Positions 49,399 to 59,905 of a DNA stretch of 64,000 nt are shown here, one piece after another. The stretch's first letter is position 1, and each line of letters opens with the position of its first letter. The DNA is taken from the NCBI RefSeq assembly GCF_900156405.1, contig NZ_FTNN01000002.1:226547-290546 (forward strand). The letters are read 5' to 3'. This DNA is from Shewanella morhuae (GTDB taxonomy: Bacteria; Pseudomonadota; Gammaproteobacteria; Enterobacterales; Shewanellaceae). Made by a program: the position numbers and the translations under genes. The notes under the pieces are model-generated. The model made no database searches, was not told the origin of the DNA, and worked only from the letters and a program-made list of their open reading frames with translations.

Positions 49399-50304
49399 TC
49401 AACATTGTTGCAGTTGCGTATCGAGCCCAGCAAAGAGATCGCTAAAATCAGTATCTAACAAGCGTTTTACCGCCGGATGTTGGATCATTCGTTCGGCAAA
49501 CATCACATGATATTCTTCTTTCACATCGACAGTTTCACCAAGTAAATGCATACCGTGGGAAGTAACCTCTTGGCGGTAAATCGATGGAGTGACAAAAATG
49601 CCGCGCTTAAGATAACCAAAAGCTTTCATCATTGCCGCATCGTCAAACTCCCCTAAAATGCTCACCTTAAGATTTTGTTCATCAAACCAGCGATATAACT
49701 GCTGCCCGAGTGAAGTTCTGCGACTGGGGATTAGTAATTGACCTTGTTCTAAACAAGCAGGAAAATCAGCACTGTAAGTGTCAGCAGAAAAAAAACTCAC
49801 ACCGCACTCCCCTAATTTTTTAGACAAAATTTCAGGATATTTCAATGACTCACCCGCACAATCAGAGAGAATCATATCTAATTTATGCTCACGTAAACGC
49901 GCCATTAAGCTCTCATGGGTCGCTTCATAGCAAGCCAAATGTATAGAGCTATCATTAGGGACCACTGATAGCAAAACTCGACTAACCAATGCCTTAGACA
50001 AGGCATCAGCAATACCCACCTCAAAAAGCATCGCATCCGCTTTTTGATAATTAAGCAAATCGAGCATTTCGTAACTAAGACTAAACATTTTATCAGCATA
50101 ACGAAACACCAGCTCTCCCAGCTCAGTGGCCTCTAATGAGCGACCTACCCGTTTGAATAAACTCCCGCCCAATCTATCCTCTAAAGCGCGAATTTGACCG
50201 GTGACAGTTTGTGGCGTTAAGCATAGTGCTTCAGCCGCCTTAGTGACCGAACCCTTTTTCTTGATCATCCAAAAATAATACAAATGGTTGTAATTAAAAT
50301 GCAT
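49399..50304 (-). CDS. nhaR: LysR-type regulator NhaR
   Basis: A 301-residue LysR activator. The N-terminal helix-turn-helix ([20 protein letters not shown]) and the opening [16 protein letters not shown] match NhaR, the Na+-responsive activator of nhaA. It is the last gene of a three-gene cluster with nhaA upstream on the same strand. Confidence 0.92.
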   Translation of the reverse strand: MHFNYNHLYYFWMIKKKGSVTKAAEALCLTPQTVTGQIRALEDRLGGSLFKRVGRSLEATELGELVFRYADKMFSLSYEMLDLLNYQKADAMLFEVGIADALSKALVSRVLLSVVPNDSSIHLACYEATHESLMARLREHKLDMILSDCAGESLKYPEILSKKLGECGVSFFSADTYSADFPACLEQGQLLIPSRRTSLGQQLYRWFDEQNLKVSILGEFDDAAMMKAFGYLKRGIFVTPSIYRQEVTSHGMHLLGETVDVKEEYHVMFAERMIQHPAVKRLLDTDFSDLFAGLDTQLQQC

Positions 50305-50360
50305 GCTGATCCATTACTTATCGTTGCCCTAATAGCTAAGACATTAAAGGGTTTACCGCG

Positions 50361-50747
50361 TTATTGTAACCGTTGGCAGTCGAGTAAATTTGTCACTATG
50401 CCTTGCAATTGCTCTAAATCTGCAGCAGTCCCTAAGCTCACCGCTTCGGTCACTCCCGATACTAAAGCATCACGGTTGGGAATACGGTCGGCACAATAGA
50501 CTCGATTAGCCTCTTGGAAACGTTTACCACCACGATATTTAAGTGCCCTTGATTCATAGCCATTGGTCTCTAATCGTGCCCCTAATGCATCAGACTTAAA
50601 CATCAAAGCTCCATCGACGATCCCTTCAAGATAACTTTGACACGTTGCAGAACTGACATCTTTGTTACAAGCTAATATCTGCGAGGCACTCACTGTTGAA
50701 GAGAGACATAAAAGTGTCGCCATTGTCATAAATTTCATATTGATCAT
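50361..50747 (-). CDS. Small exported protein, Rap1a-like
   Basis: A 128-residue protein with a signal peptide (about 20-21 residues, cut after VSA) and four cysteines in the mature part. The pattern CQSYLEGIVDGAL ... YCADRIP recalls the Rap1a/Tai fold used by immunity and other small periplasmic proteins; this is a tentative match. ATG 50747 is chosen, seven bases after AAGGAG; an ATG at 50753 overlaps the nhaA stop but is too close to that site. It lies between nhaA and nhaR, and its function is unknown. Confidence 0.65.
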   Translation of the reverse strand: MINMKFMTMATLLCLSSTVSASQILACNKDVSSATCQSYLEGIVDGALMFKSDALGARLETNGYESRALKYRGGKRFQEANRVYCADRIPNRDALVSGVTEAVSLGTAADLEQLQGIVTNLLDCQRLQ

Positions 50748-50749
50748 AA

Positions 50750-51919
50750 TCATACTCCTTTTTGGGGTAATACTTTTGATAACCAGAAATAACCAACTAA
50801 TGCCGCCACCATAGAGCCAACTAAGGTACCAAGACGGGCTAAATCGCCATACATAGGATCCGCACGCTCAAAAGCGAGTGATGCGATAAACATCGACATC
50901 GTAAAACCAATACCGCACATGGCTGCGACTGGCGCTATTTGCTTCCAACCTACACCATCGGGTAATTGAGCTAACTTAAGCTTCACCGCAACGAAACTAA
51001 ACAACATGACACCAATGGGCTTACCCAGCATGAGGCCCAATGCAATGCCAACGGGCACAGGCGAGATTAACGTCTCTAAGTTCATGTTACCTAGATACAC
51101 ACCAGCATTAGCAAAGGCGAACACGGGTAAGATTAAAAATGTACTCCATGGGTGCAAACTATGCTCTAAACCTTCTGCAGGTGAGCTACCATCTTTGGCT
51201 CGCATTGGGATACAAAACGCAATAATAACGCCAGCAAGTGTGGCGTGAACGCCTGACTTTAGTACGGCAACCCAAAGGATTAATCCTAAAATTCCATAGG
51301 GTAAAAGTGAGGTGACACCTTTTCGGTTTAATCCAACTAACCCAACTATCGCTAAACTGGCAATCACTAAGCTGATGGTCGAAAGATCGCTGCTATAGAA
51401 CAAAGCGATAATCACGATGACACCCAAATCGTCAATAATCGCCAGCGCTAACAAGAAGACTTTTAGAGACACAGGAACGCGGCTACCCAGTAATGCCATG
51501 ATCCCCAAAGCAAACGCGATATCCGTGGCAGCAGGAATCGCCCATCCCGCTTGCGTGACAGGATCGCCATAGTTAAACAGCAAATAGACTCCGGCAGGGA
51601 CTATCATGCCGCCAATTGCCGCGAAAGTAGGTAGAGATGCTTGAGCGACACTCGATAAAGCGCCTTCGAGTAACTCACGCTTAACTTCAAGACCGATCAA
51701 TAGAAAAAATATGGCCATTAGACCGTCATTGATCCACAAAAGGAGGGGCTTATGAATATCAAGTACGCCAATTTTGATTTGCACGTCAGTGCTAAGAAAA
51801 CCTTGATAAAGCGAAGCTAGCGGAGAATTGGCCATCAACATGGCTAAGGCAACAGCAACGAGTAACAAGATGCCGCCAGCGGACTCTTGACTCAAAAAAT
51901 TTCTTATAGCTTTTTCCAT
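50750..51919 (-). CDS. nhaA: Na+/H+ antiporter NhaA
   Basis: A 389-residue, 12-helix antiporter that exchanges one Na+ for two H+ at alkaline pH. The ion-binding aspartate pair is in [20 protein letters not shown] and the family opening [20 protein letters not shown] is present. Transcribed with the small exported protein and nhaR. Confidence 0.98.
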   Translation of the reverse strand: MEKAIRNFLSQESAGGILLLVAVALAMLMANSPLASLYQGFLSTDVQIKIGVLDIHKPLLLWINDGLMAIFFLLIGLEVKRELLEGALSSVAQASLPTFAAIGGMIVPAGVYLLFNYGDPVTQAGWAIPAATDIAFALGIMALLGSRVPVSLKVFLLALAIIDDLGVIVIIALFYSSDLSTISLVIASLAIVGLVGLNRKGVTSLLPYGILGLILWVAVLKSGVHATLAGVIIAFCIPMRAKDGSSPAEGLEHSLHPWSTFLILPVFAFANAGVYLGNMNLETLISPVPVGIALGLMLGKPIGVMLFSFVAVKLKLAQLPDGVGWKQIAPVAAMCGIGFTMSMFIASLAFERADPMYGDLARLGTLVGSMVAALVGYFWLSKVLPQKGV

Positions 51920-51992
51920 CGTACACTCCTAAAAATCATAATGAATTGAGTGTAGACGAATAATAATAACAAATAAAATCGTGATTTTCGAC

Positions 51993-52019
51993 GAAACACC
52001 TCGGTTATTCCGAGGTGTT
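51993..52019. terminator. Hairpin between thyA and nhaA
   Basis: AAACACCTCGG-TTATT-CCGAGGTGTTT is a perfect 11 bp stem about 20 bp after the thyA stop. It lacks a long T tract on the minus strand, but position and stem fit a terminator. Confidence 0.65.
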
Positions 52020-52036
52020 TATTGACAAATAAGACG

Positions 52037-52831
52037 TTATACGGCGACAGGCGCTTTGATATGGGGATGGGGATTGTAGTTTGTCAGTTCAAAATCATCG
52101 AATTGATAATCAAAAATTGATTCAGGTAAACGTCGAATTGTCATCGTTGGCAGCGGCTTGGGTTCTCGGCTAAGTTGCAATGCAGTTTGTTCCATATGGT
52201 TGGAATAAAGATGAGTGTCGCCACCTGTCCACACAAAATCACCTAAAGCCAAATTGCATTGCTGGGCAACCATCATAGTAAGTAAAGCGTAACTGGCAAT
52301 GTTAAAAGGTAAACCTAAAAATACATCGCAGCTACGTTGGTAAAGTTGACAAGATAACTTACCGTCAGCCACATAAAACTGAAAAAATGCATGGCATGGT
52401 GCCAAGGCCATTTTATCTAACTCACCCACATTCCATGCAGAAACTATAAGACGACGAGAATCAGGTTGAGCTTTTATCTGTGCAATCACTTGTGAAATCT
52501 GATCGATAGCATCGCCACTTTGCGTTGGCCAGCTGCGCCATTGGGCACCATAGACAGGGCCTAAATCACCATTTTCATCGGCCCATTCATCCCAAATACG
52601 GACTTTATTCTCACGTAGATAGGCAATATTAGTTTCGCCTTTTAGGAACCACAGCAACTCATGAATAATAGATCGCATATGGCATTTTTTGGTACTCACC
52701 AAAGGGAAGCCTTTGCTCAAATCAAAGCGCATTTGATAGCCAAATACTGAGCGAGTTCCTGTGCCCGTGCGATCTGATTTATCGACGCCTTCTGCCAAAA
52801 TGTGCTTCATTAAGTCTATATACTGTTTCAT
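52037..52831 (-). CDS. thyA: Thymidylate synthase
   Basis: A 264-residue enzyme that methylates dUMP. Catalytic Cys is in [12 protein letters not shown], phosphate-binding Arg in [19 protein letters not shown], and the start [12 protein letters not shown] is standard. Its first base overlaps the lgt stop, as in E. coli lgt-thyA. Confidence 0.98.
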   Translation of the reverse strand: MKQYIDLMKHILAEGVDKSDRTGTGTRSVFGYQMRFDLSKGFPLVSTKKCHMRSIIHELLWFLKGETNIAYLRENKVRIWDEWADENGDLGPVYGAQWRSWPTQSGDAIDQISQVIAQIKAQPDSRRLIVSAWNVGELDKMALAPCHAFFQFYVADGKLSCQLYQRSCDVFLGLPFNIASYALLTMMVAQQCNLALGDFVWTGGDTHLYSNHMEQTALQLSREPKPLPTMTIRRLPESIFDYQFDDFELTNYNPHPHIKAPVAV

Positions 52832-53637
52832 TACTGCTTATCCTGCTTACGAAAAATCAAATATATACCGATTAACACCATAGGTACTGAGAGTATCTGC
52901 CCCATGGTTATAAATCCCCAATAGAGTCCAAGCTGCGCATCAGGTTGTCTTACCGTTTCAACCACTATACGGAAAACACCGTAACCGACTAAAAACATCC
53001 CCGACACTGCACCCACTTTATTTGTGCGTTTACTAAACCAATAAAGCAGTAGAAATAGCGCCACACCTTCAAGGACAAATTGATATAACTGCGAAGGATG
53101 ACGAGCATCTAATCCACCGCTTGGAAATACCATGCCCCAAGGCATATCTGTGGTGCGCCCCCAGAGCTCGCCATTGATAAAGTTACCAATACGCCCTGCC
53201 CCTAAACCGATAGGCACCACAGGCGCCACCATATCTGCAACAGCAAAAAATGGTCGTTTTTGTTGCCACGCGATATAAATCATGGCGGTAATTACGCCTA
53301 TCAACCCACCATGAAACGACATGCCTCCTTCAGATATTTTAAACAAATACATCGGGCTAGCCAGAAAATAATCGAAATGATAAAAAAGCACGTAACCGAT
53401 ACGTCCACCTAATATCACCCCAAGAAAACCATAAAATAGCAGATCAGAAACTTGCTCTCGTGTCCATAATCCCTGTGAGCGATCTGCTTGGCGGTTAAGT
53501 AACCACATCGCCGCCACAAAGCCAACTAAATAGGTAAAACCATACCAGCGCAGCGCTGGCTCAAAGGTTTGTCCAAAAAGATTAAACGGTCCAAAGGATA
53601 TGATCACAGGATCAATATTGGGAAAACTTAGCGCCAT
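52831..53637 (-). CDS. lgt: Prolipoprotein diacylglyceryl transferase
   Basis: A 268-residue inner-membrane enzyme that adds diacylglycerol to lipoprotein cysteines. [14 protein letters not shown] is the signature, with the essential His in [14 protein letters not shown] 53637 ([12 protein letters not shown]) is preferred to an upstream in-frame start; GGA lies six bases before it. Confidence 0.97.
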   Translation of the reverse strand: MALSFPNIDPVIISFGPFNLFGQTFEPALRWYGFTYLVGFVAAMWLLNRQADRSQGLWTREQVSDLLFYGFLGVILGGRIGYVLFYHFDYFLASPMYLFKISEGGMSFHGGLIGVITAMIYIAWQQKRPFFAVADMVAPVVPIGLGAGRIGNFINGELWGRTTDMPWGMVFPSGGLDARHPSQLYQFVLEGVALFLLLYWFSKRTNKVGAVSGMFLVGYGVFRIVVETVRQPDAQLGLYWGFITMGQILSVPMVLIGIYLIFRKQDKQ

Positions 53638-53673
53638 ACGATATCCATTAACCACCTCAAGGTGAGGCAAAAA

Positions 53674-54474
53674 TTAGGTCATAATTAACTTAAAACCAAC
53701 ACATAAAAGTAATAGCGCAAATACTTTTTTAAGCACTGGTGTTGGCCAAGTACTCGCTACTTTTACCCCCACTGGCGCCATTAGCACTGACGTCATGACT
53801 AAACCCAATAACGCGGGCAAATAGATAAAACCTAAGGTGCCATAAGGTAGCTCTGGCGCATTAAAGCCCGCGATGATATACCCTAAACTGCCTGATAATG
53901 AGATTAGCAAACCTGTCGCAGCCGAAAAACCAATGGCGTAACGCATCTTCACCCCAAAGAAGGTTAAAAATGGTACTAGTAAAACGCCACCGCCAATCCC
54001 CATCAGCCCGGCAATCATAGCGGCCAATGCAGCGACCACGAATAACACTGGCGCACTGGGTAAGTGACGATTAGATTCCGTTTTAAAGGGATAGGCCATT
54101 TGAATCGACATAAGCACTACAAATATCGCAAAACCTTGCTGTAGGGTTGTTGCAGAAATTTGTTCCGCAATAAAACCTGAGGTTAACGCCCCTAGCATGA
54201 TCCCCGGCAGCATCGTTTTAAGTAACGGCCAAGGAACATTACCGCGTAAATGGTGTGCTCGTGCTGACGAAATCGACGTAAGAATAATTGCCGCCAGTGA
54301 GGTTGCTATCGCAATATGGGGTAATTGAGCAGAATGAATACCTGCTGATGGCAAAATATAAAGTAGCGACGGCACCATAATCAAACCACCACCAATACCA
54401 AGTAGTCCGGCCATAAAACCGACAACCGCACCTAAAGCTAAGCAGATTAAAAATACCGACAACAAACAATCCAC
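53674..54474 (-). CDS. TSUP (TauE/SafE) family permease
   Basis: A 266-residue protein with eight hydrophobic helices. The two family repeats begin GFMAGLLGIGGGLIMVPSLL and AGLMGIGGGVLLVPFLTFF. Such permeases move sulphite, sulphoacetate or similar anions; the substrate is unknown here. GTG start. It sits between ptsP and lgt, the position of ygdQ-like genes in enterobacteria. Confidence 0.88.
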   Translation of the reverse strand: MDCLLSVFLICLALGAVVGFMAGLLGIGGGLIMVPSLLYILPSAGIHSAQLPHIAIATSLAAIILTSISSARAHHLRGNVPWPLLKTMLPGIMLGALTSGFIAEQISATTLQQGFAIFVVLMSIQMAYPFKTESNRHLPSAPVLFVVAALAAMIAGLMGIGGGVLLVPFLTFFGVKMRYAIGFSAATGLLISLSGSLGYIIAGFNAPELPYGTLGFIYLPALLGLVMTSVLMAPVGVKVASTWPTPVLKKVFALLLLCVGFKLIMT

Positions 54475-54529
54475 AGGAATACCTAGCCCATGCTAAATCG
54501 AGGGCATCAGCTTAAAGCAAAAGGCAGCA

Positions 54530-56773
54530 TTAGTTAAGAATGGTCTCAAGATCTTGCTGACTTAAATACTCTTTAACTAATTCTCGTACTTGGAAACCGT
54601 TGGATAGACTCAGTGCCTTAGCAAGCAATTGATCTAAATCGGCGCGTGCTACGCGACGTAGTAAATAATTAATTCGCGCTAAACTGCCCTGGTTCATGCT
54701 TAATTGATCGTATCCCATCGCAACCAATAAAATGCAGCCCATAGGCTCACCCGCTAACTCGCCACAGATACTAATGTCGAGCTTATGATGTCGACAATCG
54801 AGGAGTGCTTGATGTAACGCCCGCAAAATACCCGGATGATAACTATCAAATAACGAACTCACCCGTGGATTATTTCGGTCAACCGCTAGTAAATACTGCG
54901 TTAAATCATTACTACCAACTGAGACAAAATCAACCCTTTTGGCCACATCGTTAAGCTGATATAACATGGCAGGTACTTCGAGCATAATGCCAACTCTGGG
55001 CATAACAATATCAATATTCACATCATTTTTTAATTCTATATAGGCTTGTCGTAAATAGGCTAAGGATTGATCGATTTCATCTAAGTTACTCACCATAGGC
55101 AATAAAATACTCAGTTGCTTACCATCGCCTCCGGCTTGTAGCATGGCCCGTAACTGCACTAAAAATAGCTCAGGATGATCCAGTGACAAGCGGATCCCGC
55201 GCCATCCTAAAAATGGATTATCTTCTTTAATCGGAAAATAAGGCAGAGGTTTGTCGCCGCCTACATCTAAGGTGCGCATCACCACAGGTCGACCCGACGC
55301 CGCCAATAACACTTGCTGATATACTTTTACTTGCTCAGATTCACTCGGAAAACGTTGTTGCAGCATGAAAGGGATTTCAGTACGGTAAAGCCCAATCCCA
55401 TCAGCGCCGCTAGCGATCTCAGAAGCCACACCACTGAGTAATCCGGCATTTAAATACAAACGGATGCGCGAACCATCAAGCGTAACTGAAGGTAAAGCTA
55501 ATTCTTGAGCGTATTGACGTTGCAACGCTTTTTGCGCTGAAATCAAACTGCGATACTCACCAACAACAGCTGGGGATGGCGACACTAATAACTGGCCACG
55601 GCTCGCATTCACCACCAAGAGTTTCTGGTCAATATTGGCCGATAATAATTGCTCCACGCCTGTAATGGCCGGTACACCTAAGGCGCGGGCTAAAATAGCG
55701 GCATGGGAGTTCACGCCGCCAAGCTCAGTGACAATACCAGCAAGCTTTTGCCTTGGAAACTCGGCCAACATAGTCGCATCAGCTTCACGGGCAATCAGGA
55801 TCACCGGTTTATCGGGTTCACGTTCAAGCCGTTCAGGCTCAATTAACTGGCGTAATACTTTTTGCCCTAAGTCGCGGATATCACTCGCACGCTCCTTAAG
55901 GTAAGGGTCTTCCATCGCTAAAAATTGTTGGATATAACGCAAAGACACTCGACTCACTGCCGACTCAGCCGCCCATCCTAATTGCACTTCACGGGCGTAT
56001 TCGCCACCTAAACTTGCATCATCAAGCAGTAATTGTAATGCATTGAAAATAGAGACGACTTCGTCATCTTGTTCACGGTCAAACCGCTGTGACAATGCGC
56101 CAATCGCTTCTTTACAGCGTGCCATTGCCACCGTTAAGCGGCTCGACTCATGGATAATATTGTCACAACGTACATCGGGCTGTTCGAGGGAGATTTCGCC
56201 ACCCAGCACAAAGGCGTAAGCAATGGCGATACCGTTCGATGCGGAGGTACCTTGAAACAGTATTTGATGTTGATGGGAACTGACTTGTGCTTTTTGTTTT
56301 AAACCACGTACTGCCATTGCTAACTGAGCGGCGAGGGTCATCAAGAAGGCCTCTTCACCTTCGCTGAATTGACGCGCACTCGCCTGCTGCACCACGATGA
56401 CCCCAACTACCGCCTTTTGGTAGATGATAGGCACAGCTAAAAAAGCACGATATTCTTCTTCTGCTACTTCAGGAAAGTGTTTGAATCGAGGATGAAGCCT
56501 AGCGTCAGCTAAGTTAACCGCTTCTTCGCGCTGGGCAGTAAGTCCAACTAATCCTTCACTCAACGGCATGCGCACACGACCAACTGCACTTTTTTTAAGG
56601 CCATCTGTTGCAGATAGCACTAATTCTTGCTCCTCTAATATGTAGATGGAACAACATTGGGTAGCCATAGCCGCTTTTGTCGAGGTAACTAAAGTCTCTA
56701 ATGCAATATCTAGGCTATTGGCTGATGCCACAGCCTGAGTTATATCCCTGAGCGTATTTAACACTGTTTTCAA
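54530..56773 (-). CDS. ptsP: Phosphoenolpyruvate-protein phosphotransferase PtsP (EI-Ntr)
   Basis: A 747-residue first enzyme of the nitrogen phosphotransferase system. A GAF domain covers about 1-165, then the EI domain with phosphorylated His near 355 in GGVNSHAAILARALGVPAIT, and the PEP-binding domain (LGWRGIRLSLDHPE, SICGELAGEP). It passes phosphate to NPr and EIIA-Ntr. 14 bp downstream of rppH. Confidence 0.97.
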   Translation of the reverse strand: MKTVLNTLRDITQAVASANSLDIALETLVTSTKAAMATQCCSIYILEEQELVLSATDGLKKSAVGRVRMPLSEGLVGLTAQREEAVNLADARLHPRFKHFPEVAEEEYRAFLAVPIIYQKAVVGVIVVQQASARQFSEGEEAFLMTLAAQLAMAVRGLKQKAQVSSHQHQILFQGTSASNGIAIAYAFVLGGEISLEQPDVRCDNIIHESSRLTVAMARCKEAIGALSQRFDREQDDEVVSIFNALQLLLDDASLGGEYAREVQLGWAAESAVSRVSLRYIQQFLAMEDPYLKERASDIRDLGQKVLRQLIEPERLEREPDKPVILIAREADATMLAEFPRQKLAGIVTELGGVNSHAAILARALGVPAITGVEQLLSANIDQKLLVVNASRGQLLVSPSPAVVGEYRSLISAQKALQRQYAQELALPSVTLDGSRIRLYLNAGLLSGVASEIASGADGIGLYRTEIPFMLQQRFPSESEQVKVYQQVLLAASGRPVVMRTLDVGGDKPLPYFPIKEDNPFLGWRGIRLSLDHPELFLVQLRAMLQAGGDGKQLSILLPMVSNLDEIDQSLAYLRQAYIELKNDVNIDIVMPRVGIMLEVPAMLYQLNDVAKRVDFVSVGSNDLTQYLLAVDRNNPRVSSLFDSYHPGILRALHQALLDCRHHKLDISICGELAGEPMGCILLVAMGYDQLSMNQGSLARINYLLRRVARADLDQLLAKALSLSNGFQVRELVKEYLSQQDLETILN

Positions 56774-56787
56774 TCCTATTTTGAAAA

Positions 56788-57312
56788 TCAGCCCGTTGTT
56801 TTTTGCCTTCCCCGTTTTCTCGGTATTTCCTGAATCTGGAATGACAATGCCGTTACTGCGAACTCTTTCATCACTTTACGATAAACATCACGTTTAAAGG
56901 AGACAACTTGTCGTACAGGATACCAATAACTGACCCAGCGCCAATCGTCAAATTCAGGATGCCCAGATAAACTTAAATTAATCGCACTGTCTTGGCTTTT
57001 AAGCTGTAACAAAAACCACTTTTGTTTTTGCCCAATACACACAGGTTTACTGTCTTGTCTTACTAAACGTTTTGGCAAACGATAACGTAACCAAGAACGT
57101 GTTGAAGTTAAGATATCAACGTGTTCGGGTCTTAGGCCAACTTCTTCATATAATTCACGATACATCGCCTCTTCGGCAGTCTCGCCCTCGTCAACACCAC
57201 CCTGAGGAAATTGCCATGAATGTTGACCAAAGCGTCTGGCCCACATGACTTGGCCATATCTGTTACAAATTATAATGCCCACATTTGCGCGAAAGCCGTC
57301 GCTATCAATCAC
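56788..57312 (-). CDS. rppH: RNA pyrophosphohydrolase
   Basis: A 174-residue Nudix enzyme that removes pyrophosphate from 5' triphosphate mRNA and starts decay. The Nudix box [20 protein letters not shown] (continuing VGL) is intact and the opening [17 protein letters not shown] is typical. First gene of rppH-ptsP. Confidence 0.98.
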   Translation of the reverse strand: MIDSDGFRANVGIIICNRYGQVMWARRFGQHSWQFPQGGVDEGETAEEAMYRELYEEVGLRPEHVDILTSTRSWLRYRLPKRLVRQDSKPVCIGQKQKWFLLQLKSQDSAINLSLSGHPEFDDWRWVSYWYPVRQVVSFKRDVYRKVMKEFAVTALSFQIQEIPRKRGRQKTTG

Positions 57313-58001
57313 ATGGACTCCAAATCACATTAAATTCTAATAAACTGATTGTTTCATAAAGCTAGTCTCTCAGCAAACCTCTATTTCACCCTAAGCCTTG
57401 GATAAAATGACTCTTGCAAGATATTTATCAACAAGCGGCAGGCGTAAAACGGAGGGATATCCACATTTTCTGTGGATATCTCTGTTTGAAACTTCAGTGA
57501 ACTTGTTATAACGCTCAAAAAACATCAGTTTAGGTCTATTTAAAAAACAAACAACAAACTAATAAAGATCAACATATATAATGAGTTAAAAATAAAACCC
57601 CCTTTAGAAAAGTAACTAGCACCGATAAAGCTCACTATTTAACCAGTTAAAGACCTTTTTATTATTCTGACGATATAACTCAATTTTATACACAATATGT
57701 GCTCAACAAGGTTCATAAAAGCTCAAATAAACACTGTTTTTAGCATTGACGTGGCGATTTCATTAGGTTAAGCAAACTAATTTATCAACTTATCCCAAAT
57801 ATCTGTGGATAAGTATGTGGGGAACACAAGGGAAAGCAGAGAGTAACTTTGAACACTTTTTCACAAAATGGGAATTAACTCACATATGAATTTTAAAATC
57901 AGTTACTTAGAATAAAAAAAAACAGAGTAAGTTCACTTGAATATCACTGCTCACATTTCGACCACCATTGCTAAGTGGTTATTTTTAAGTAAAATCCAAC
58001 C
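57313..58001. other. Intergenic region with clustered DnaA-box-like sites
   Basis: About 690 bp of AT-rich sequence between divergent rppH and mutH. It holds TTATCAACA at 57425, a perfect 25 bp hairpin at 57456-57480 whose arms GATATCCACA are one base from a DnaA box, TTATCAACT at 57782, and a consensus DnaA box (TGTGGATAA, minus orientation) at 57804-57812. No coding frame was found. Confidence 0.45.
57456..57480. repeat. Perfect inverted repeat
   Basis: GATATCCACA-TTTTC-TGTGGATATC is a perfect 10 bp stem with a five-base loop. Each arm contains ATATCCACA, eight of nine bases of the DnaA consensus. No T run follows, so a terminator is less likely. Confidence 0.75.
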
Positions 58002-58673
58002 ATGAATAAAATCATTCCTCCCGAAAATCTCCCTGAATTACTTGAACGCGCCTATTTAATGGCTGGCGTAAATTTGGCGCACATTGCCGCTCAAAGAGGT
58101 TTGTCTGTTCCCAAAGATCTTAAACGCGATAAAGGTTGGGTCGGTCAGTTAATTGAAATGGAACTGGGGGCAATTGCAGGCTCTAAACCCGAGCAAGACT
58201 TTCTGCACTTAGGCGTCGAGCTTAAAACTATCCCGATTGATTCGCGGGGGCATCCACTAGAAACCACTTATGTGTGCGTGGCGCCGTTGCATAATATCCA
58301 AGGCTTAACTTGGCAAAACAGCTTAGTCTGCCACAAGCTACAACGCGTACTGTGGGTGCCAATAGAAGGTGAGCGGTGTATTCCCGTGGGCGAACGCCGT
58401 ATTGGTACCCCAATATTGTGGGAACCCACGCCCCATGAGTTACAATTATTACAACAAGATTGGGAGGAAATCATGGAGCTTATCGCTCTGGGTAAAGTCG
58501 ATAAAGTGACTGCACGCCACGGTGAAGTGCTGCAATTACGCCCCAAAGCAGCAAATAGTAAGGCCCTAACGCAGAGTATCGCTGCAGATGGCAGTCTAAA
58601 AATGACTAATCCTAGAGGCTTTTATTTAAAGAAAAACTTCACTGCCAGCATACTTAATCGCGTTTTTGGTTAA
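58002..58673 (+). CDS. mutH: DNA mismatch repair endonuclease MutH
   Basis: A 223-residue endonuclease that nicks the unmethylated strand at hemimethylated GATC sites. The catalytic Asp-Glu-x-Lys is in [13 protein letters not shown], and [14 protein letters not shown] closes the protein. Its presence implies Dam-directed mismatch repair. Confidence 0.96.
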   Translation: MNKIIPPENLPELLERAYLMAGVNLAHIAAQRGLSVPKDLKRDKGWVGQLIEMELGAIAGSKPEQDFLHLGVELKTIPIDSRGHPLETTYVCVAPLHNIQGLTWQNSLVCHKLQRVLWVPIEGERCIPVGERRIGTPILWEPTPHELQLLQQDWEEIMELIALGKVDKVTARHGEVLQLRPKAANSKALTQSIAADGSLKMTNPRGFYLKKNFTASILNRVFG

Positions 58674-58795
58674 CTTTAAGCAACGATATAGACTTGGATT
58701 GATCCAGATCACAAATATCACTGGCACTTAGGTGACACTTTTCTATAAACTACGGCATCCTGAAATCACAGCCGTATTCGGATACCCATCAAGCA

Positions 58796-59863
58796 GTGAG
58801 AGCACGTAGACAAGCGAAAAAACTCCTTTTTGCGATTTTAGCTTGGGCGATAGCCATGGCTGCATTCGTGTTTTTTCGATATGCCCAATCACCAGACTTA
58901 CCCCAATGGGCGGTAGGCTCTGCTGATCTTGCTACACTGGCTATTTATATGGGAATAATTTTTGGCAGCCTACATTGGATGTCAAACGTCATCGCTGATT
59001 TCAGTGCCATAAATCGACTCCCTTATATGTTCTCTGTCATTTTTAAAGGGCTATTTTTATTCCTTGGCGCAACGACATTAGCTTACATGACTCAGTTTTT
59101 AAATATGTGGGCTATCGAAAACCACATGTCAACGCTCAGGCAAATGTTAACAACCCACATACTCTACAGTCCTTCATTTCAAGCATTAATTGTTTATCTG
59201 GTGGTTGTACGCGTTGGTTTAGCCTTCGTCGAACAAATGGCGCTGCTAGTTGGGCCACGTATCCTACTCAACATTGGCCTAGGTAAATATCACAAACCCA
59301 GATATGAACAGCGATTATTCCTATATTTAGACATGGTTGCCTCAACCACTCATGCTGAATCATTAGGCGATTATCGTTTTAGCCGCTTAATCCAGGACAG
59401 CTTTAGCTTACTGTCGGATACCGTCACTAATAACGAAGCTGAAATTTATCGCTATATGGGCGATGCGGTACTGATTCATTGGCCATTAGAAGAAGGGATT
59501 GTGCACGACCGCTGTATGAACATCTATTTTGAATTCAGCCAGCAGCTCAATTGGCAAAGGCATTATTTTGAAAAACACTACGGTTTTGTACCTAAATTTA
59601 AAGCCGCGGCACATTGTGGACAAGTTGTCGCAGCAGTAGTTGGGGTGCAAAAACAAGAAATTAGTTTCTTTAGTGATGTGATTAACACCCTTGCTAGGCT
59701 GCAAGATCAGTGTAATCCACTGGGGCAACGCATGTTGATTTCAGGTGCATTGGCCGGACGTTTAGATAACCCTAATACTGCGTATCATCTATCCAACTTA
59801 GGCCCAGTCAAATTAAAAGGGAAACAACACTCAATCGAAGTGTTTGGCGTTTCCCCGCTTTAA
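58796..59863 (+). CDS. cyaC: Membrane-anchored class III adenylate cyclase
   Basis: A 355-residue protein with four to five N-terminal helices and a C-terminal class III cyclase domain from about residue 172. Metal-binding Asp179 (LYLDMV) and Asp223 (MGDAVLIHW) and transition-state Asn297/Arg301 (DVINTLARLQ) are present; Asp294 fits adenine selectivity. In S. oneidensis the CyaC cyclase at the same locus supports anaerobic respiration through CRP. It starts with GTG. Confidence 0.85.
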   Translation: MRARRQAKKLLFAILAWAIAMAAFVFFRYAQSPDLPQWAVGSADLATLAIYMGIIFGSLHWMSNVIADFSAINRLPYMFSVIFKGLFLFLGATTLAYMTQFLNMWAIENHMSTLRQMLTTHILYSPSFQALIVYLVVVRVGLAFVEQMALLVGPRILLNIGLGKYHKPRYEQRLFLYLDMVASTTHAESLGDYRFSRLIQDSFSLLSDTVTNNEAEIYRYMGDAVLIHWPLEEGIVHDRCMNIYFEFSQQLNWQRHYFEKHYGFVPKFKAAAHCGQVVAAVVGVQKQEISFFSDVINTLARLQDQCNPLGQRMLISGALAGRLDNPNTAYHLSNLGPVKLKGKQHSIEVFGVSPL

Positions 59864-59905
59864 ATAATGCCTAATAATCGCTATAACATTATTTGGTCAT
59901 CAGCG

